From NCBI GenBank assembly GCA_033239525.1, contig BSYO01000038.1:11845041-11909040 (forward strand): 64,000 bases of DNA. The letters run 5' to 3'. This document shows, one piece after another, positions 14,542 to 26,332 of this stretch. Position numbers and translations under genes: made by a program. How positions within the stretch are numbered: position 1 is the first letter of the stretch; every line of letters starts with the position of its first letter. The stretch is from Nepenthes gracilis. Its lineage: Eukaryota; Streptophyta; Magnoliopsida; Caryophyllales; Nepenthaceae. A model generated the notes under the pieces. The model was not told where the DNA came from. It made no database searches and saw only the letters and a program-made list of their open reading frames with translations.

Positions 14542-15569
14542 TGTTAGAGTAATTTAAGTGTTGGCATATTTTGTGACCATATTTTGATCGTGTGTTGATA
14601 TTGGTTATATTCATTGAAGTGTTGTATCAACTTATTTTCGTGCCTATCCATTTTCAGTGTCTTACGCCTACTGTTCGCTTGCTCCTCGCTCGAGCTCAAA
14701 TTTCAGAAGTCTCACGGCTGCCGTGCACTCCCTGTTCGTTCGAGCCCAAATTCCAGTAACCTCGAGCCAGAAGGTCATCGCCTTCTCACTTGAGCGCCTA
14801 TGCATTGTTCCCTTAAAACCCTAGGCGCATTCGAGCCACACTCGAGCGCTACAGCAACGGTTATTTTTTTTAAATGTCTTTTTCGAGCTTCACTGTATAT
14901 TTCTTCCTTCTTTTTGTTGCCCTACTTCTGGCTAATGTTTTTTTGAGTACTCCCTTTGAGAGAAAACAATCGTCTACTACTTTAATCTTTGCTCAAATTT
15001 TGAAAACCTCAATTATATTATTGAACTCTTGTGTTACGATTTTCTCACCACCTTCACCTTACCGTTTACAACCTTACCTACCCATCTAACTTTATTAGTG
15101 ACGTCGGTAGTGTGAAGATGAGGTTCCAGTGGAGTTTGGAATTTCGAGCAGTTCATGAGGGAAGATTGACGTGAAGATTGGAAGACGTTCGATTCTATTA
15201 TCGCGAGCAAATCCAAGGAGTTCATTGATAAGGATCACAAGACGGAAGTAAGTCGGCTAGATTAGCGTGTCATTACTACCCGATTTATAAGTTAATTTTC
15301 ATAGTGCACATCTTCCCTAACCGTTGAAACCCGGAGGGTTTTTCTTGACAGCCGTGGTTATCGAGTTTTTCTTTCGTTATAAAAAAATGTGCCTTTCTTA
15401 TTGTTTATTATTACTTTAATTTGTATTCTATTGGTTTTTATTCTAGTATTATCCATATTATCTAGATCTAAAATTCTTTACATGTATTGAATTTTGATAT
15501 TTGTACCGCTTCTGAAAAATTATCAAGGGTTGAAACTTTTATGTAATTTGGGACTAAAAGTCCATTTCA
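14542..15569 (+). repeat. 3' LTR of the copia element
   Basis: It is 1028 bp, starts TGTTAG and ends CATTTCA. It aligns with the 5' LTR throughout, with many transitions and a few small indels. Confidence 0.92.
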
Positions 15570-15574
15570 ATGGA
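15570..15574. repeat. target site duplication ATGGA (right)
   Basis: Identical to 3383-3387. Confidence 0.9.
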
Positions 15575-16000
15575 GAACTACCTTCAAGAAGCATGTTTGC
15601 TCTCATTCATTTCACTTTCAAGTTTATCGAATACGATATCTAATTGATCATCGAATGATATATTATTTTTAGTTTAAGTGTTCAGTATCAAGGGTGGAAG
15701 ATCTAAAAGATCAATTTAGAGTCTACCATGTCAAATAATAATTGAAAGGTTTACATATAAAAAATAGAAATAAATTGAAAAAATATAAAATGATATGATG
15801 AGTAAGATTTGTCAATATTAATACCAAGTATACCCATTCTCATTATAATTAGGAATAAGGCGCATAATCTCACAAATTGCATTTAAATGAATTAAGAAAT
15901 CATATTTAAGAGCCATAGATGTAGCATTCAATCCTTAGTTTGTAAAGTATAATATTTGAAATTGATAATATTAATCAAAGTTTTAAAAATAATTAAGTAT
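15575..16000. other. intergenic DNA, nothing recognised
   Basis: AT-rich DNA with no open frame of interest. Confidence 0.5.
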
Positions 16001-16450
16001 TTGATATATTTGGCTGGCCCTTGACCTATGCCTAAGGGGTGCCCATGCATCAATTAACAGAATGAGGTGCTCTCGAGTGAGGCAGAGGTGCACTTGCATG
16101 TGTATTGGCTGAATAGGCCACCCTCGAGTACGATAAAGGTGCTCTTATGTGTAGATTAACAGAAGTTTAGCACTTGTGCATGATGGGAGAAGTGCTTGTA
16201 GTTGCAAGCACATGACCTGGAACCAAATACGTGCTCAACTGGTGCTTGTATGACAATCCACTTATGTAAGAATCTTTCATGATTTTTCAGTCATTTTTGT
16301 TGAGTAGTTGAGAGAAACGAGAAAAAGAAAAAAGAAAAAGAAAGAGAATTGGAGAAAGAAAGTGAAGAACATATACATTTAAAGATAAAGAAGAGTTGAA
16401 GATAAAAAAGAAGAGAGAGAAAGTGAAGAAAGTCATCTTTAAAGTTTTTT
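16001..16450. repeat. dispersed repeat copy 1, ends in a GA-rich tract
   Basis: Its middle part, around 16095-16150 ('tgtattggctgaataggccac', then a 'gataaaggtgctc' type run), aligns with 27800-27860. Both copies end in a purine-rich AGAAAAAGAAAAAG-like tract (16315-16440 and 27935-27985). The type of repeat is unknown; an eroded LTR or short non-autonomous element is possible. Confidence 0.4.
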
Positions 16451-16964
16451 GTGTTTGACATTGTGATTATTTGGTTTCAATAAATATTTCTAAATCCATG
16501 TATTGGTTTATAATTACATCTACATTTATTTCTCTTGATCTTTGCTTAAATGTTTATGTATGTGATTATTTTCTATTCATTTTATGTGATTATGTACAAT
16601 ATTTTATATAGAAAATTCTTTTAAAAATAAAAAAAATTATGAAATTGTATATCCAAAAAATACCAACTACATGATAATCTTAGTTATAAAAACCTCCAAT
16701 AATACATGGATGCAATACATTGTAACAATTAATCCGAGTAATGGAGAATATAATACCAAATGAGAAGAAAATGACCAATAAATATTCTTCTAAACTACAA
16801 TAATAATATACCTAAGGTTAATAAAAAATGAAACATGATTTAAAACTTAAACAAATACATAAAATATATATATTCTTTTTCTTTCTTTTTGTTTTCTCTC
16901 TATGTCAATACTCAAAAGAGTCATAAATTTCATCTAATTAGGATTACTTTTCTCTCATAGTCTA

Positions 16965-17560
16965 AAAAATTAGGTTAATTTTACCCATTAAATATTCTAG
17001 GCCTAATTATGCCACCACCAAACATCAAATGGCATACTAATTACATCTTTAACTACTAAAATTGTATAAAAACACATACTTTGGTGGTAAGACGCATAGA
17101 TACTACAAGTCCCAACAATAGATAAAAATCAAAATATCTTTTTAAAAGTATTTTTCATGTACTTTATAATATTGGATACATTAATTCAATTCTCTCATTT
17201 CCGACTTCCGAAACCCAACAATTTTTTTTTAAAAAAAATCATGGAACTTGATATTATCTTAATCATTTTATTATAAAATTTAATACAGCAAATGATATTT
17301 ATCAAATTAAATCAGCCGAAAAATGACAATATTCGAACATATTTTTGCCCTTGGAATTTAGGTTTGGATAACTAAAAGCTATTTCCCTATTATTCGGCAT
17401 AACCAAAGGAAATGTCAGCGTTTAAGCTGCTGCGTGCAATTTCAAACCTCATCGCCGAAGTGACCATCACCGTGCCCATATCTACGTTCCTATCAGATGG
17501 ATGACATTACCTTTGTTTTTCTTTTTTTTTTTATAGGAAAAAAATAATAAAATATCTTTC
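16965..17560 (+). repeat. orphan duplicate of the ALDH upstream region
   Basis: This segment aligns over its length with 54450-55065, which lies directly upstream of the aldehyde dehydrogenase gene. Shared blocks include 'ccattaaatatt.tag.cctaattatg', 'ttaaaattgtaaaaacata', 'ggtttg.ataactaaaag' and, at the end, 'gatggatg.c.ttacctttgtttttc'. The match stops just before the position of the TATA box. No ALDH exon is found in the following kilobase. It appears to be the upstream part of a duplicated ALDH locus whose gene body is gone or lies elsewhere. Confidence 0.72.
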
Positions 17561-18698
17561 TCTATATTTATTAGGACTGCCAAATTATTTTTATTTATCA
17601 GAAGTCAATGGTATAGCGAAACACGTCTCCAAGCTTGCCAACTTGCTAAAGCATATTTTCTACAGAAAAAAACTTCTATTCCACACGTTCTTTTGGTGTT
17701 TAATATTTAAAAAAATATAAAATACTACATAATTCAACCGACAGCATTGACATTTATCATTATCAATTATTGTAATATTTTTTAAGCTGATAGCAGTATT
17801 TTAATGTCAAAAACAGTTTGAATTCACCAACAACTGATCTTTAATGTAATTATATTCCATTATAGTAATTAGATCAAGACGCTCGGTTGGGAAGGTGATA
17901 GATTGGTTGAGGCGACTGTGGCTTGCAACTGGCAATTTCAAGTAAAGTCGTCGTTGGCTGTTGATTGGTAGTAGATCGAGGGATCATGGGCTTCTATGTT
18001 GTATTCATGTAAAATTTTTATTATTAAGTGTTGATGATTATTATTGAGTAGTAAGTGGGTCTAAAAAATAACTTCTGATCTTAAAAGGATATGATTTTAC
18101 AAAATTTAAGTCTCATCTTTTTTGATTAGAAAATTTTTTTGGTTGCATTATTTTTTTATGTGATAAACGTCAAAAATTATTTTTAATAAATTATATTTAA
18201 ATAAATAAATGGACCTTGAAATTGAAGGTACGGGTTGTCAATATAATATCATAATTAGAGAAGTAATTTGCCGATCAATGGAGTGCTGTCAGTCCCTCCA
18301 ATTGGGGGCACATGAGGGCCGCAATTGTCCCGGTCACGTGGGCCCACGCGACGTTAGCAAATGGGTGAAAGTTACTTTGGACCCATAATAAACATCTTTA
18401 AAATAAATAGCTTCGATAATATCATAGAACGGAGGAGAGTTATCCCATGGATACAATTTTTAAATAATTTTAAAATATTTAATAGTAAAATATTTTAAAT
18501 AATTTTTTAAAATTTTTATATTAAAATATTATATTTAATAAATATTAATATTTATATGGTAAAATATTTACATTTAACTATAAATTTAATAGTAAAAAAA
18601 TGTACTGTGGACGCTGCTGCGCCTATAACACATAATGGCGCATAGTAAGCCCTGATTCCATCAATAGCTGATTAGTTTTTCTCTTTTCCATTGAGAAA
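17561..18698. other. intergenic DNA with G-box-like site
   Basis: No gene was recognised. A GC-richer island at about 18290-18360 contains GTCACGTGGGCCCACG, which includes a CACGTG G-box and a GGGCCC (TCP-like) site, elements common in plant promoters. No coding region follows it closely. From 18440 to 18600 the DNA is very AT-rich with local palindromic A/T runs. Confidence 0.4.
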
Positions 18699-19680
18699 TG
18701 ATGGGTCTTGAGGAACGTGGGCCAGCCCATAGCCCAACCCACAAGAGTGACTGCAATTTAACAGATGTTTTCTCAAGGCTGAGGCCCAAGAAGCACAACA
18801 GTAGCCAATTCAGCTTACCTAAAAGAAAGAAGCTCGAAGAACAGTGGCCCATTATGCAATTTGACAAACCAGAGGCCGAGGTAATGGAGCGGATGACCCA
18901 AATGGGTCAACCCAAAATTGTTCAGAAGGAAGTGAACAATTAAGGTTGTGCATAATGTCGCACCAATGGTTACCCCTTCTGCATGGCCGCCAACAGCCCC
19001 AACAACACAATACAGGCAAGTAGGTAGAATTTGCCATAATTGGGCCACAACAACTGTCTTGACAGCCCAATGAATATCCACAGAATATTTACCTATACGG
19101 CATATTGCTCCAAAAAAGCAAGCACAGCTTGATAATGTTTCCAAAAAGGCAACGATTACTATATGTGCCTTGCATACGATCATTGAGACAATTCAACGAA
19201 TCTGCTATAGCAACCGACATCAACCACACTAGCTCCAATTTTATAAATATCTCTTCACCCATACGGGAAAGGGGACCGAAGAATTCTAGCCCTTGAGCAT
19301 CCCAGAGGGATTGAAAAGTTCTCTACTTCACTCTTAAACCACTCAACTCACAAGTGTAAACTCTCCCTCATGCCACTCAACCCACGAGTGTCGGTTCTCT
19401 CAAAAGTCGCTCCCCACTGAATGCATCCATCAGAGTCTAATCCTCTAATCTACACTCCACTCCCCGCCTACGTGCATCTAGACATCTTACATCCTCCATC
19501 TTTCTCTTCTGTCAGAGGATATACTAGGAAGCGAATCCTGCCATCCTCTAACATCTCATTTATTTGTTGTATTATATAGGATTCAAATTATTAAGGATAG
19601 AGATTGGATCTGCTTCAACTCGATTGCTAAGAAGGATCAAGCAACTTCCAAATTCATACATCATTCCGGATCTAAAGACA
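18699..19680 (+). mobile_element. solo LTR related to the Tat elements of the window
   Basis: It begins TGATGGG and ends near AAAGACA, giving 982 bp, almost the same length as the 964-1000 bp LTRs of elements A and B, which also begin TGATGG. The 3' quarter has the same plan: TC-rich leader, 'gttgtattatataggattcaaattatta' and 'agagattggatctgc' blocks at about 19575-19615, matching 'gtacaaggtccaagttattagagatggagatta' in the A LTR. No internal coding region follows. The flanking five bases (AGAAA and CAACA) are not identical, so the ends are approximate or the target duplication has decayed. The open frame 18698-18943 inside it is not a recognised protein. Confidence 0.58.
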
Positions 19681-19795
19681 CAACAATAAATAATTTTATT
19701 TTAATAGAATTATTAAATTTATAAAATAAAATTATTTATAAATAAGTCTTTACTTAAAAATTATTTTAAAATTAAACCAAATTTATAGTAAAATA

Positions 19796-20600
19796 TGCCT
19801 GAAATCTGAATTTTTATACGAATTAGAGAACCGAATAATACTTTCAACTGGTCTGAAAGAAAGCGGGTCTAGTCTTCTAAATTTTGAATTTGGATTCTAT
19901 GTATTACAATAATTCAACGAGAAGTGAGATGTATACGAGATTTGTTTCCTTACATATCTTTTGATACTTAAATTAGTAATCTTTCTATTGAAAATTGAAA
20001 GATGCGTAGAGAAAAATTAAAATGGATGAGAGTAGATTTGAATATACTATGAGGACTATGCTCCGGTATTTTGGTTGTATTCACAATAGGCAATTTTTTG
20101 TCAAAACATGCCATGTCTTCATTCCTGTCTAGGGATTTACATTTATAGTATAGACGCCAAGTAGACCATCTGTTCAAAATTAGTGTGGTTGTTGTCTAAA
20201 GTATTATGTTGTATTTATTGCTAACTGGTATAATGATTATGGAACTGATGCTTATGTTAATTTAGCAGCCATCCTACAATTATCATTTGGCATTTATTAG
20301 GCCATTACTGCCTATTTTGATGCGGCTAATCATCCATTGGTTACATGTAGCCATTTGTTAAGATTAAATACCTAATTTATTATTTTACCGGGCTATTAAT
20401 TCCCTTAGCCCTCTATACTTTCGGTCATCCAGTCACCCGATTGATTGACTGAAGCTTTGGCAATGCTGTTACTGAATCGATTAGGTACTTGGGTGATTCA
20501 TTTGGTCCATATCCAATATTAGTATCTTTATTTGGACCATACCTAATACTGGCCTCCATATTGGGAGGTTAAATTTAAGTTTTGAGTATGTTAAAATGAA
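19796..20600 (-). repeat. old solo LTR-like sequence, Tat-type, minus strand
   Basis: On the minus strand this ends in 'ctaattcgtataaaaattcagatttcaggca' like the 3' ends of the Tat LTRs of the window, and contains 'agactagacccgc' (compare 'agattagacctgcc' in the A LTR). A minus-strand TATA-like ACTATAAATG lies near 20137-20147. It aligns with 915-1635. The upstream end is not certain. Confidence 0.5.
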
Positions 20601-21655
20601 AAAACAACTAGCATTCCTGCCAAGACAACTGCACGTGCCTATGAAGATAGTTGTACGTGTCCATTTGGAAGATTCTTCACAGTTGATTGATCTCGTTAAT
20701 TAGAATTTGATTCCTTTCTCTTTTTGACCAAGATTCCTTGCTTGGACTATCATTGTTTTCCTTTGTAAGTTAATTCTGCTTTGGCTATAAATAGAAGGCT
20801 TTTCTTTGCAATTTCAGCCACCAAAGCATCCTCTTTGATAATCGGCAAAGAATTAGTTGGTCCTTCATAGATAGGTTGTTCCCATCATTCAATGGAAGTC
20901 ATACTTGTTAGGTTTAAGAGGAGTGGTCTTCTGAGGGACATTACTGTCTTTTGAAGGCGTTTCTGAAATTTGTCTTACTTACTATCTTTTTTCAGATAAG
21001 CCATCTTGGTTTTTTCTTTTTTGTCACATCCATAATCAAAATGAACTGGTTATGCACTCTTCTCTTCCACCACTTTGGCTACCTGTAATGCCATGTGGCA
21101 AAAGCAATGATCCTAGAAGGGCATCTCAGGAATAGAGCCAGGGCCTGTTGAACTTTGAAAGCCCGATGGAAGCTCTATTACCACATTGTGTGACTAATTT
21201 TTCTTTTCTTTTAGCCTAACAGGATCACGAACATGAATGTATCAATGAGAAGAAGATTTTTTGGTTTTTGACATTTGCATCACAATTTTTTAAATCTTTT
21301 TCTTTCTTTGGTCCTGTATTTCCCCCATAAAGAATTGTAAGTCGTAAAAAGTTAGATTAATAAAATTATCAAAATCAAAAATTTTCTTTCATTGATAAAT
21401 TTTAACACTTTTTTGTGTTATCTAGATTGCTACTTTAAAAGAAAAAAAGGTTCACTTAACTATCAATATATAATTTTTAATGATCTAAATATCAGATAAT
21501 TCAAGTCATCTGATAATTCGATCTTTCAATTAGACTCAGTCTAAGTTAATCTAGACCTTTAATTTGATGACCCATAACTAATTGAGCTAACTTTTTATGG
21601 ATAAGTTAAACTAAATCACTGAAAATTACTTCATCAATTTAAAGATGATGATGTC
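20601..21655. other. intergenic DNA with a plus-strand TATA-like promoter block
   Basis: No coding region was recognised. At about 20788-20800 the plus strand reads CTATAAATAGAAGG, preceded by a T/C-rich segment. That arrangement is common in copia LTR promoters, so this may be an LTR fragment. The rest is AT-rich. Confidence 0.35.
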
Positions 21656-24000
21656 GTCTTCATCATTATTGTGGCTGTAGAAAAGACATTCCTTGGCCGT
21701 GGCAGCCAAAAAGCCTCATTGGGGGCTCATTATAATGCTCTTCAGAGGCTGGTCGGTGAGGACAATCACGCGATGGGCTTGAAAATAAGGCCACAGCTTC
21801 TGAGCGAAGAAAACAAGTGCCAATGCTAGCTTTTCTACACGCGGGTAGCGCGTCTCTTGGCCGGTCAACGTCTTGCTCACGCAATAGACTGACTGCTAGG
21901 TGTCGGGGTCCTGGCGTACGAGGACGGAGTTGAGGGCCACTTCTGACATTGCCAGATAAAGGTAAAGCTCCTCTCCGTCCTGGGGTGACGTCAATAATGG
22001 TGGGCTGGCTGGATATCATTTTAGTTCATCGAAGGCCATCTGGCACTCCATCGTTCACTAGAATCTGTTTGCTTTTGTTCCCCTTAATTCCTTAAAGAAA
22101 GGCTGGTACTTATCTCCTGACTTCGCTAAGAAGCGAGGCAAGGTTGCCAGTCGTCCAATGAGCTGCTGGACTTCATTGACGCTCCGTGGTGGGGACATGT
22201 CTACGAGAGCCTTAATTTTCTCCGAGTTTGCCTCGATTCCTAGTTGGGAGACGATGAAACCCAGGAATTTTTCGGATGAGACTCCAAAGACGCATTTAGC
22301 GGGATTCAACCTCATTTGTTGTGCGCGAAGCACCTCAAAAGATTCAACCAGATCGCGAATGTGATCATTAGTGACTCTGATATTGACGAGCATATCGTCG
22401 ACGTACACTTTCATATTGCGGCCGATCTATCTTTCGAACATCTTGTTCACAAACCGTTGGTAAGTAATACTTTTATTCTTTAATCCGAAAGGTATGACCT
22501 TATAACAATAGGTGCCTTAATCTGTCATGAATGAGGTATACTCATCGTCCTCCAGGCTTATTTGAATCTGGTTATATCCCGAGTATGCATCCATGAAACT
22601 TAACAGCTCATTCCCGGATGTCAAATCCACTAATAGGTCAGTCTGAGGCAAGGAAAACCTGTCTTTAATGCAAGCTTTATCAACGTTGGTGAACTTAACG
22701 CACATTCGCCATTTTTCATTACTTTTCTTTACCAGGACGACGTTCGAGAGCCAATCCGAGTACTAGACCTCCCTGATATAGCCGGCGTCCAGTAACTTTT
22801 TTACCTCTTTCCGGATGACAATTAGTTTTTCTACGGAATGGTTTCTCCGTTTCTACCTGATGAGTTTGTGGCAGGGATCGAGGCCGAACTTGTGGACCAT
22901 TACCACGACTAAAATTCCAGGCATATTAGCTAGAGTCCACACAAAAATATCTGCATTTTGTCACAAGAATGTGATCAACACATCGCGTAATATCCTGGTG
23001 AGTGAGCCGCCAATCTGTACACACCTTTTCTGATTTTCTGGATTTAGTGGGATCAGATTGGTTGCCTCTCTAGATTGTGCTTGCTGTAAAGTCACCTCAT
23101 CCCAATGGTCGAGTTCTCCTACCGATCTAGTGTTGCCACTCGAGGTGATTTTGGACATAAAACATGTCCGCCCAGTGGCCTGGTCGCCCAGAACCATGCC
23201 TACACCATAAGTCGTTGGGAATTTCATCTTGAGATACGGTATTGAAGTGATGGCTCCGAACGCTACTAGGTATGGACGACCTAATATAGGATTGTAAACG
23301 GAGGGCAGGTCAACCACCAAAAAGGTAAGTGTTTGACTCGCCGTTCTTGGGTATGTACCCAGGGTTACTTCTAATTAGATTGTCCCTTGGACAGGCACCA
23401 GTTCGTTATCAAGGCTGTACAACGGGCCTTCGGCAAGCTTTAATTGATTCTTTTTTAAACCAAATTTAAAAAATGTACCAAGGTAAAGCAAATCACGCGA
23501 ACTTTCATTATCGACAAATATCCGTTTCAATTGGTAGTCGACGCTACAGTCTGAAACGAGGACGGATACAATTAGAGAGTCTGCATGGGGAGAAACTACA
23601 TGCTCAAAGTCATCATTGCTAAAACTAATGATGTTATTCTCAGTGCGCTGCTTCTTATTCCCGACATGCTACTCCCTATGGTCTGCTGGAGTCTTTGCAG
23701 GTCGAGTCGCAATCATATTGACTACTCCTCCAGCGACACGATTCCTCGGAGGAAACGGTTCTATGCCTTCACCGCTTGCTGTACCGGAGCTCTGGCCAAG
23801 GTTCTTGATGAACCTGATAAGGTGGCCTCTATGGATCAACTATTATATCTCCCGCTGGAGCATTTTGCAGTCTTCGATGGAGTGTCCGGAAGATCGATAA
23901 AAATCATAGTATTTGGCTAGATTTCCTCCTTCCGCCTTCTTAAGTGGTTTTGGCTACATAAAGGATTTTTCACCTCTGATTTGCATGAGTACGTTTGAAT
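21656..24000 (-). pseudogene. protease and reverse transcriptase of element C, broken and truncated
   Basis: The protease active-site region lies near 23480-23540 on the minus strand as RIFVDNESSRDLLYLG, where Tat elements usually have VD(T/N)GSS. The protease C-terminal part is the open frame 23320-22961 with NPILGRPYL. The RT follows: KKLLDAGYIREV with a stop, NVVLVKKSNEKWRMC, the open 22705-22517 with SFMDAYSGYNQI, and 22414-22058 with the catalytic YVDD and LNPAKCVFGV. RNase H begins with KSVY/YPRVEKLALAL-like sequence at about 21800-21900 and ends abruptly after VIVLTDQPLKSIIM. There are stops at several points. Confidence 0.85.
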
Positions 24001-24009
24001 GCGTGTCAG

Positions 24010-25255
24010 TCAAGGACGTTTGAACTTCTTAATTGGCCAGCAGTCCTTGCACTTCGGTGGTCCAGCCCTTGGGTGCTTCTGGCAGGAGTGATCGCCACCG
24101 CTATACTTCCTCTTTCCTTCAGCCGGAAAAGAGCGAGACTGTTCGGTCCGCTCAGGATGCTTAGCCTTGTTGACCTCCTCTGTCACTGCGTAGGCCCTAG
24201 TGATAAGTTTTGCTTGTCGGAAGGTCTGCGGATTCTTATACGCCATGTGCCTAAAAAAATCCACATGCATCAGCACAGAGATAAAATTGTCCAATTTCAT
24301 CTCCTCTATGAGTCTGGGGATCCGCCTAGCTTCCATCACGAAGTGATCCAGAAACTTTCACGGATTCTCCCCATGCTTTTACTTGATATGCGACAGATGC
24401 TAAGGCTATTTCTCCTCTCGGCGGGTGGAGGCATACTGCGACAGGAAGAAATCAGCCAGCTCTCGGAAGCTCCGGATGGAATCCGAGGGAAGATGATGGA
24501 ACCGAATGCTTGCATCCCCCTTTAATGTAAGTGAAAAATAGCGACACATGATTACGTCTTCCAACCCTTGCAAACCTAGATGGGTGCGAAAGTGGGTAAG
24601 GTGATTGATGGGATCAACGCTCCCATCGTACGAGTCAAGGGTTGGCATTTTGAACTTTGCGGGCATAGGATAGTTTAAGATTTTCGCTGTGAAAGGAGAT
24701 CTGTCCAAATCTGTCATGCGTTCATCATGGCTCCAAATTCTCTCCCGTCTTAGATCCACTTGAGCTGTGCTGGCTAATCTTTTGGAGTTGAGTAGTGTCC
24801 TCAACTCCGTCCTTCTTTTATCGTGGCCAGTAGCCTGCCGGTTACTGCCACCAATGGATCTGATAGCTCGGGAAGCTCCCTCCTGAGTCTAGGGCCTGGA
24901 TTACCCCAGAGAATATCGAGGGTTCCTTCTCTTCGGACTTTCTCTCCTAGTTACACTGCCTGAATGCTCCCCACGCCTTAGTCAGATTTGGGCTTGGGAG
25001 GGCTCTGGCATCTGAGTGTTGGCCGGCTTTTTGGATTTCTTGGCTGGTTTCTTTTTCCTTAGGCCTCCCCTCCTAGAGGGAGTAAAGTATCTGGAGTATC
25101 CTATTGGTGTTCTGCATGTACTCTGCCAAGTTTTGGAAGAAAGGGACGGGTACCCCATTAACCGTCTCGTTGACCAAGATACTAGCAGCATAGTCTTGGT
25201 CAGGCGAGGTCACATCCCTAGCAAATTCGCTCGCTTGTACTCTTGTGCTCACCAT
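24010..25255 (-). pseudogene. gag of element C, broken
   Basis: The likely start is ATG at 25255 (MVSTRVQASEFARD). The frame runs about 60 codons to a stop at 25073, then breaks. A second open part, 24804-24406, carries the retrotransposon gag core, with YDGSVDPINHLTHFRTHL and LKGDASIRFHHLP. It continues after a shift at 24339-24010 with MKLDNFISVLMHVDF and AYAVTEEVNKAKHPE, which ends in a basic tail. The domain order agrees with Tat gag. Two or more shifts prevent expression. Confidence 0.8.
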
Positions 25256-25332
25256 ATTAGCTGATAGAAAGAGAAGCTGAGAGTGTGAGATTGCGTGAAG
25301 TTGTTTAAGGAAGTGGTTGGCTTTTTGTAAGG

Positions 25333-25352
25333 TTCCCACAGACGGTGCCAAT
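25333..25352 (-). other. primer-site / leader of element C
   Basis: The minus strand reads ATTGGCACCGTCTGTGGGAA, matching the 'TTGGCGCCGTCTGTGGGAA' sequence that follows the 5' LTR in Tat/Ogre/Retand elements. It marks the LTR-internal junction. Confidence 0.8.
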
Positions 25353-25354
25353 TA

Positions 25355-26332
25355 TGTGCCTAGGAACCAAACTTCGAACGGCTCCGTCCACCAAGTTTGG
25401 ATCCTACACGCCACTAAAACAAAGAGGAGGTCACGTGCTAGCGGGATATTACCCCGCCGTAAACACTCCGATACCCAAGTTAGCAAAATAGCCTTCCAAG
25501 AATCGAAAAGGTAAAGGAAAGGGAGTTATAAGGGTAAGGAACAGAGAGTGTTTGTGGTTATGATTTGGCTCTCGTTGGGAGAGGTTACTGTCGCTCGGGA
25601 GGAACGGTGATTCCTGTCCCAAGGTTTCTGGGGATCGAAGCAACTGGAGAGAGAGATAGAGCGTAGACGTACTGTCAGCGTGAGAGCCTAAAAGTACGAC
25701 GTGTAAACTCTAATAAATTACTCATGAAAAAGGAACGAGGATGTGAAAGCGATTCAACTGGGTATGATAGTGTTTTGTTTCCTTCAAGAAGGCGTGCCCT
25801 GGAGTGTGGACTCCATAGCCTTCTTATAGTTGAAAAGTTGAGCATCCTTCCTTAGGTAGAAGTGCGTGATTTCAGTATTCTGTTGGAATGGCTTCCTTTC
25901 TTGACGTTGGCATTAAATGGTAGTAACATATCCTTGGGAGGGTTACCTTCCTTTTGTATTTTGCGACGGCTAGGGTTTACAGTAGACAGGGAGAGAATAT
26001 GATACTTTTCTCATGGGGTGTGCGCTGAGTCTGTTGGCGACCATTGTTGTGGAGGTTGTCTTCTGAGAGAGCGCAAAATCAGGGAAGAAAGCTGCGGCAG
26101 GTTAAATTGGGCCTGACCCACTTAAGGCTTATTTGTAGGCAGGCTTGCCATAGCGCTACTGGTCAACAGAAATGTTGACCGCCCCTAGTGCCATTCGGTC
26201 GTCCTTGTACTGGTTTCATTGGTATTTCATTTGGGCAACGGTTTGCGTTAACCGTCCTAACTAATGCGTGTGCCTTTGTGGATTTGGACCGTTTCTCGTT
26301 CCTGAGCCAGTTTATTATGGGAGCACCCATCA
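25355..26332 (-). repeat. 5' LTR of element C
   Basis: On the minus strand it starts TGATGGGTGC and ends TAGGCACA directly before the primer/leader region, for 978 bp, agreeing with the other Tat LTRs here. A minus-strand TATA-like ACTATAAGAAGGC lies near 25820-25833. The outer end is inferred from the TGATGG start shared with the other LTRs. Confidence 0.6.

Larger units (their letters stand above)
21656..26332 (-). mobile_element. Ty3-gypsy Tat-type retrotransposon C, 3'-truncated, minus strand
   Basis: Read on the minus strand the element has one LTR (25355-26332), the TTGGCACCGTCTGTGGG leader typical of Tat elements, gag, protease, RT and the beginning of RNase H, and then stops at about 21656. 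The remainder of RNase H, the integrase and the 3' LTR are absent, so it is truncated and no target duplication can be checked. Its proteins are clearly related to those of elements A and B but more diverged, indicating a different subfamily. Confidence 0.85.

Noticed and set aside
18698..18943. An 81-codon open frame ending in a basic and acidic tail
   Set aside because: It starts at the TGATGGG end of a solo LTR and has no recognised domain; a LINE ORF1 tail was considered but not supported.
24010..24525. A 176-codon plus-strand open frame over element C gag
   Set aside because: It is a shadow; the minus strand carries the recognisable gag protein.
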